The notes under the pieces were generated by a model. That model ran no database searches and was not told the DNA's origin. It saw only the letters and a list, made by a program, of their open reading frames with translations. From NCBI RefSeq assembly GCF_900083545.1, contig NZ_LT559262.1, positions 1,030,397 through 1,094,396 of the forward strand: a DNA stretch of 64,000 nt. Direction: 5' to 3'. Positions 60,948 to 64,000 of the stretch are shown here, piece by piece (position 1 is the first letter of the stretch; the number at the start of each line of letters is the position of its first letter). Source of the stretch: Alistipes provencensis (GTDB lineage: Bacteria; Bacteroidota; Bacteroidia; Bacteroidales; Rikenellaceae). A program made the translations under genes and the position numbers.

Positions 60948-61673
60948 CTAAAACACTTCCCGTAGTATGCGCACCGACTGCACGGCGCTGATGGCATCGA
61001 GGTGATAGCCGAAATAGGCCAGCATTGCTCCGAGAAAGTCCGACCGCCGGTCGCGGTTCAGCCCCACTTCGCCCAGCCGCCGCACGTCGCAGTGCAGCAT
61101 CGTGTCGAGCAGCTCGGCGCACTCCTGCGTCATCACCCCCGGATGCGCGGGCCGCACGGGGGTATACAGTCCCTCGCGGATGTCGAACCACGCCCCCGGC
61201 GTATAATCGTTGCCCGGGCGGTAGCCCAGCAGGCGGCTCAGGTTGGCCAAGAACCAGAGGTGGAAATTCGAAACCCCGTTGTCCATCGCATCCAGCGCCT
61301 CGGCCGAACTCCACACGAAATCGAAAAGCGGCTCGTTGGGCTCGCTCTCCCGGACCAAGCGGTACAAAACTTCGGCCATAAAGAGCGCCATCGTCGACTT
61401 GCGGACGTCGAACGGCAGGCTTTGCAGCACGAACCCCGCGCGCACCTCCTTGAAGCGGTCCATCTGCTGCCGCGGGGATTCCAGCCCCTCGAACTCGACG
61501 GGAAACATCGGCTGGAACAGCGCCAGCTTCGATCCCCGCCCGCTGCGGCTGCGGACCCCCTGTACCATGTAGCTGCGGCGGCCCCCGACGTCGGTCAGCA
61601 GATAGGCGACCATCGACGAATCGCCGTATTTGAGCGTGTGCAGCACGATGCCGCGGCCCTTGTAGCTTTTCAA
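60948..61673 (-). CDS. recO: DNA repair protein RecO
   Basis: 241 residues. The N-terminal OB-fold start KSYKGRGIVLHTLKYGDSSMVAYLLT is typical, followed by a helical domain (FMAEVLYRLVRESEPNEPLF, HLWFLANLSRLLGYRPG). RecO anneals ssDNA and loads RecA with RecR. The start is TTG at 61673; no nearby ATG gives the conserved N-terminus. A family-1 repeat lies between it and prmA. Confidence 0.93.
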   Translation of the reverse strand: MKSYKGRGIVLHTLKYGDSSMVAYLLTDVGGRRSYMVQGVRSRSGRGSKLALFQPMFPVEFEGLESPRQQMDRFKEVRAGFVLQSLPFDVRKSTMALFMAEVLYRLVRESEPNEPLFDFVWSSAEALDAMDNGVSNFHLWFLANLSRLLGYRPGNDYTPGAWFDIREGLYTPVRPAHPGVMTQECAELLDTMLHCDVRRLGEVGLNRDRRSDFLGAMLAYFGYHLDAISAVQSVRILREVF

Positions 61674-61726
61674 ATCACTAAATCAATCTCTTTTATCGAA
61701 CGCCTTCCGAACCGGACCGCCGTTCT

Positions 61727-61807
61727 CGCGGCGTTCCGCCGCGTTTACAAATCTGACCCCACCCCAAACCCCTCCCTCGGGAGGGGCTTATCGCATGCGA
61801 TCGGAAT
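61727..61807 (-). repeat. Structured intergenic repeat, family 1, copy 2 (G-quadruplex motif)
   Basis: It begins at the last base of the prmA stop on the minus strand. Same order of parts as 56077-56156: ATTCCG, hairpin ATCGC/GCGAT (compensated change from GTCGC/GCGAC), hairpin CCCCTCCC/GGGAGGGG, the four G-tracts, and hairpin CGCGGC/GCCGCG with a longer loop. Confidence 0.9.
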
Positions 61808-62637
61808 TACTCCCGTTTTTTAGCATGTACAACAACCCAGTTATCACGGGTTTTAACAGCAACAATCTCCATTCCCAGTTTTGCGGCGGCCTCCGTGACC
61901 GCCGGGACATCCTGTTCCAGAAATCCGCTCATCACCAGATCGCCGCCCGGAGTCAATGCCGCGGCATAGGCCGGCATGTCGGCCACGAGGATGTTGCGGT
62001 TGATGTTGGCCAGAATGAAATCGTAGCTCCGGCCCGCGATGCGGCGCACGTCGCCCAGCATCGGGGTAATCCGTTCGGAAACGCCGTTGGCGGCGACATT
62101 CTCGCGGCAGTTTTCATCGGCCCAGTCGTCGATGTCCACGGCGTCGACATGCGCGGCGCCGCACTTCGCGGCCACGATCGCCAGCACGCCCGTGCCGCTG
62201 CCCATGTCGAGACCCGTGCGGCCCGCAACCCCGAGATCGAGCACGGCGCGCGACATGAGCCATGTCGTGGCATGGTGCCCCGTGCCGAACGACATCTTGG
62301 GCATCACGACCACCTCCATTTCGCCCGCGGGAGCCGCCTCGTGGAACGGCGCGCGGATACGCAGGCGGCCGTCGACGTCGACAGCCGGGAAATTACTCTC
62401 CCACAAGGCGTTCCAGTTCTGCGTTTCGATCGAGATATAGCGTCCGCCGACGCCGTAGCGCACCAGCAGGCCGTCGACCTGCTCCTTGCAGTCGGCCAGC
62501 CGCTCCTGCGGGATATAGGCTTTCAGCACGCCGTCGCCGGTCTCGAAGCTCTCGAACGGATAATCGGCCAGTTCGGCAGTCAGGATCCCGGCCAGTTCTT
62601 CGTCGGCACACGGGACATTGAGCGCGATGTAATCCAT
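61807..62637 (-). CDS. prmA: Ribosomal protein L11 methyltransferase
   Basis: 276 residues. N-terminal substrate-binding domain (MDYIALNVPCADEELAGILT), then MPKMSFGTGHHATTWLM, the SAM site GLDMGSGTGVLAIVAAKCG and ILANINRNILVADM. It trimethylates L11. ATG 62637 gives the family start; the in-frame upstream start would overlap the promoter. A family-1 repeat begins at its stop codon. Confidence 0.93.
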   Translation of the reverse strand: MDYIALNVPCADEELAGILTAELADYPFESFETGDGVLKAYIPQERLADCKEQVDGLLVRYGVGGRYISIETQNWNALWESNFPAVDVDGRLRIRAPFHEAAPAGEMEVVVMPKMSFGTGHHATTWLMSRAVLDLGVAGRTGLDMGSGTGVLAIVAAKCGAAHVDAVDIDDWADENCRENVAANGVSERITPMLGDVRRIAGRSYDFILANINRNILVADMPAYAAALTPGGDLVMSGFLEQDVPAVTEAAAKLGMEIVAVKTRDNWVVVHAKKRE

Positions 62638-62669
62638 AATTATGTAAAATTTTCGTACCTTCGTCGGAA

Positions 62670-62677
62670 CAAAGTTA
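62670..62677 (-). promoter_or_regulatory. -7 element of prmA
   Basis: TAACTTTG on the minus strand matches TAnnTTTG, 32 bases before ATG 62637. Confidence 0.45.
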
Positions 62678-62707
62678 CTCAAATTATCGACATTCAGCGG
62701 ATCGGAG

Positions 62708-63604
62708 ATGGCAGAAAATACGAAAAAGTGGGAGGAGGTCGGACGCCGCTACCGCACTTATATCAAATTGGAAAAGCGGCTCTCGAAAAACACCGTCGAG
62801 TCGTACATGCGTGACCTGAGGCAGTTCGCCCATTTCATCCTGCGCCAGTGGGACGTCGCGCCCCACAAGGTCGAGGAGGCGATGATCGAGCGTTACATGG
62901 CGTGGCTCTACGACAAGGGGCGTGAAAAGACGTCGCAGGCGAGGGCGCTGAGCGGCGTGAAGAGCTTTTTCAACTTCCTGATGATCTCGGACAAGATCGA
63001 GTCGTCGCCCGCGGAGTTCGTCCTGACGCCCAAATTCGGACGCCAGCTCCCCGACGTGCTCACGACCCCGGAGATCGACCGCATCATCGCCGCCGTGGAC
63101 ACCTCGACGCCCAAGGGGCTGCGCGACTGCGCCATGCTCGAAGTGCTCTACTCGTGCGGACTGCGCGTCTCGGAGCTCACGTCGCTGAGGATGCAGGACC
63201 TCTTTTTCGGCGAAGGCTACATCCGCGTGATCGGCAAGGGCGACAAGCAGCGGCTGGTGCCGATCAGCGCAGCGGCGCGCGACCGCATCCAGCTCTACCT
63301 CGAAAAGCGGCGGAGCGCCCGGGCCAGCGAGGAGATCGTATTTCTGAACAACCGCGGCGGGCAGCTCACCCGGGTGATGATCTTCACCATCCTCAAAGAG
63401 GCCGCCCGGCGGGCCGGGATCACCAAGCGCATCAGTCCCCATACCTTCCGCCACTCGTTCGCCACGCACCTGCTCGAAGGCGGCGCCTCGATCCGCCAAG
63501 TGCAGGAGATGCTGGGGCACGAGAGCATCCTGACGACCGAGATATACACCCATCTCGACCGCGAGCACCTGCGGCGCACAATCGAAGAGCATTTGCCGAT
63601 CTGA
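62708..63604 (+). CDS. xerD: Site-specific tyrosine recombinase XerD-like
   Basis: 298 residues, the normal XerC/D length. N-terminal SAM-like domain (RTYIKLEKRLSKNTVESYMR) and catalytic domain with Arg in SCGLRVSELTSL, Lys in IGKGDKQRLVPI, HxxR in SPHTFRHSFATHLLEGG, His in LGHESILTTEIY and the Tyr nucleophile in EIYTHLDR. It should resolve chromosome dimers at dif. No attachment site or mobile genes are nearby, so it is treated as the housekeeping enzyme. Confidence 0.92.
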   Translation: MAENTKKWEEVGRRYRTYIKLEKRLSKNTVESYMRDLRQFAHFILRQWDVAPHKVEEAMIERYMAWLYDKGREKTSQARALSGVKSFFNFLMISDKIESSPAEFVLTPKFGRQLPDVLTTPEIDRIIAAVDTSTPKGLRDCAMLEVLYSCGLRVSELTSLRMQDLFFGEGYIRVIGKGDKQRLVPISAAARDRIQLYLEKRRSARASEEIVFLNNRGGQLTRVMIFTILKEAARRAGITKRISPHTFRHSFATHLLEGGASIRQVQEMLGHESILTTEIYTHLDREHLRRTIEEHLPI

Positions 63605-63612
63605 CAAAGAAA

Positions 63613-63966
63613 TTATAACATGCGGATTTGCGACCGGGACGTCAGTCGCAGCGATTCGTAGTCGAGCCCCGAGATCACGACCAGCACGCCGCCGGGCGTC
63701 ACCGTCTGCGCGAGCAGTTCGGGCAGCGGCGTCGCCGAATCCCGGCACAGGCGTTCGAAAGCCGTGCGGTAGTCGGCCGGGAAGCCGGGGACCAGCAATC
63801 CCGAATAGAACTCCGTGGCGGCGAGGCGGTCGGGTTCGGGACAGCTATCGGACGTGAGCACACGCCCGTCGGACGACAGCGTCAGCAGCGGATTGCGGAC
63901 GATGCCCCCGGGGGTCCAGAGCAAGTTAGAGGCTATCCGCCGGGTTGGCTGCGCGGAAGAATTCAT
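63613..63966 (-). CDS. Short amidohydrolase N-terminal-like protein lacking metal histidines
   Basis: 117 residues. RIASNLLWTPGGIVRNPLLTL and FYSGLLVPGFPADYRTAFERL resemble the first segment of metal-dependent amidohydrolases, where an N-x-HxH metal site should follow the VPGF stretch. Here ADYRTAF stands in its place, and the protein ends about 50 residues later. It could be a reduced stand-alone protein or the relic of a longer gene. It overlaps the end of the next gene by 41 bases and converges with xerD. Confidence 0.55.
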   Translation of the reverse strand: MNSSAQPTRRIASNLLWTPGGIVRNPLLTLSSDGRVLTSDSCPEPDRLAATEFYSGLLVPGFPADYRTAFERLCRDSATPLPELLAQTVTPGGVLVVISGLDYESLRLTSRSQIRML

Positions 63967-64000
63967 CGGCGAAGATGCGGATATCGAGTTGCTGTTCGTA
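63926..64000 (-). CDS. C-terminal end of an unidentified gene, partial
   Basis: Only the last 24 residues are in the window (ending RIFADEFFRAANPADSL and a TAA at 63926). The family cannot be recognised. Its end overlaps the start of the amidohydrolase-like gene in another frame. Confidence 0.5.
   Translation of the reverse strand, partial: YEQQLDIRIFADEFFRAANPADSL

Noticed and set aside
62708..63604. Tyrosine recombinase as a sign of a mobile element or invertible capsule promoter
   Set aside because: Length and motifs fit housekeeping XerD, and no attachment repeats, cargo genes or inverted promoter repeats are seen nearby.

Overview
The window reads as a chromosomal segment of a GC-rich member of the Bacteroidota, most likely a gut Alistipes-like Bacteroidales. 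The evidence is the Bacteroidota promoter signature (TAnnTTTG, often with TTG 19-20 bases upstream), the lack of clear Shine-Dalgarno sites, TonB-family transducers, an LruC-domain lipoprotein, a DUF4271 protein, a GH109-like lipoprotein and a queuine transglycosylase without its zinc cysteines. The genus is an inference. I found no rRNA, tRNA, CRISPR array, prophage or insertion sequence.

Layout. 1-3105: two minus-strand genes, a secreted six-hairpin glycosidase-like protein and a partial exported protein. 3106-3832: a 0.7 kb gene-poor stretch with a 32-base operator-like palindrome. 3833-24402: an exopolysaccharide locus. A sensor kinase diverges from a stand-alone receiver, which is translationally coupled to a sugar-phosphate transferase carrying a degenerate receiver domain. 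Then come a short TolC-like protein, a Wzc/Wzz-like chain-length protein, a Wzy-like polymerase and three glycosyltransferases, ending at a strong bidirectional terminator (15498-15526). After an LruC lipoprotein on the other strand, a second operon holds an acyltransferase, a Wzx flippase and four glycosyltransferases, followed by a receiver-histidine kinase. 24392-30978: an exonuclease-phosphatase family protein, UDP-xylose synthase, a GH109-like lipoprotein, lnt and folC. 31033-39724: DUF3467, a LysE-type exporter, cmk, ispH, an unknown membrane protein, a CtpA protease, a sensor kinase, DUF4271, hemD, rnpA and yidD. 39927-47277 (minus strand): a CDF metal exporter coupled to a hemerythrin-LuxR fusion regulator, an LTA-synthase-like sulfatase, upp, hflX and two tandem tonB genes. 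47435-64000: mostly RNA modification and envelope maintenance (rlmN, thioredoxin, rsmG, an ECF sigma factor, a glycosyltransferase, tgt, LptF/G, a PASTA protein, an RluD-type synthase, ygiQ, a YeiH transporter, a porin, recO, prmA, xerD), ending in two genes at the right edge.

How the parts fit. The exopolysaccharide locus has an initiator, glycosyltransferases, a flippase, a polymerase, a chain-length protein and a partial outer-membrane component. It is framed by two-component proteins without DNA-binding outputs, so control of polymer synthesis by protein-protein signalling is plausible. UDP-xylose synthase close by could supply xylose.

The least explained material lies between housekeeping genes. 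There are three families of structured repeats, two of which sit directly after stop codons and keep their base pairing while their sequence changes: 43680-43802 with 49074-49197, 56077-56156 with 61727-61807, and 48548-48564 with 58062-58082. There is also a triplicated promoter repeat at 31488-31650 and a strongly folded leader with an attC-like end at 51534-51682.
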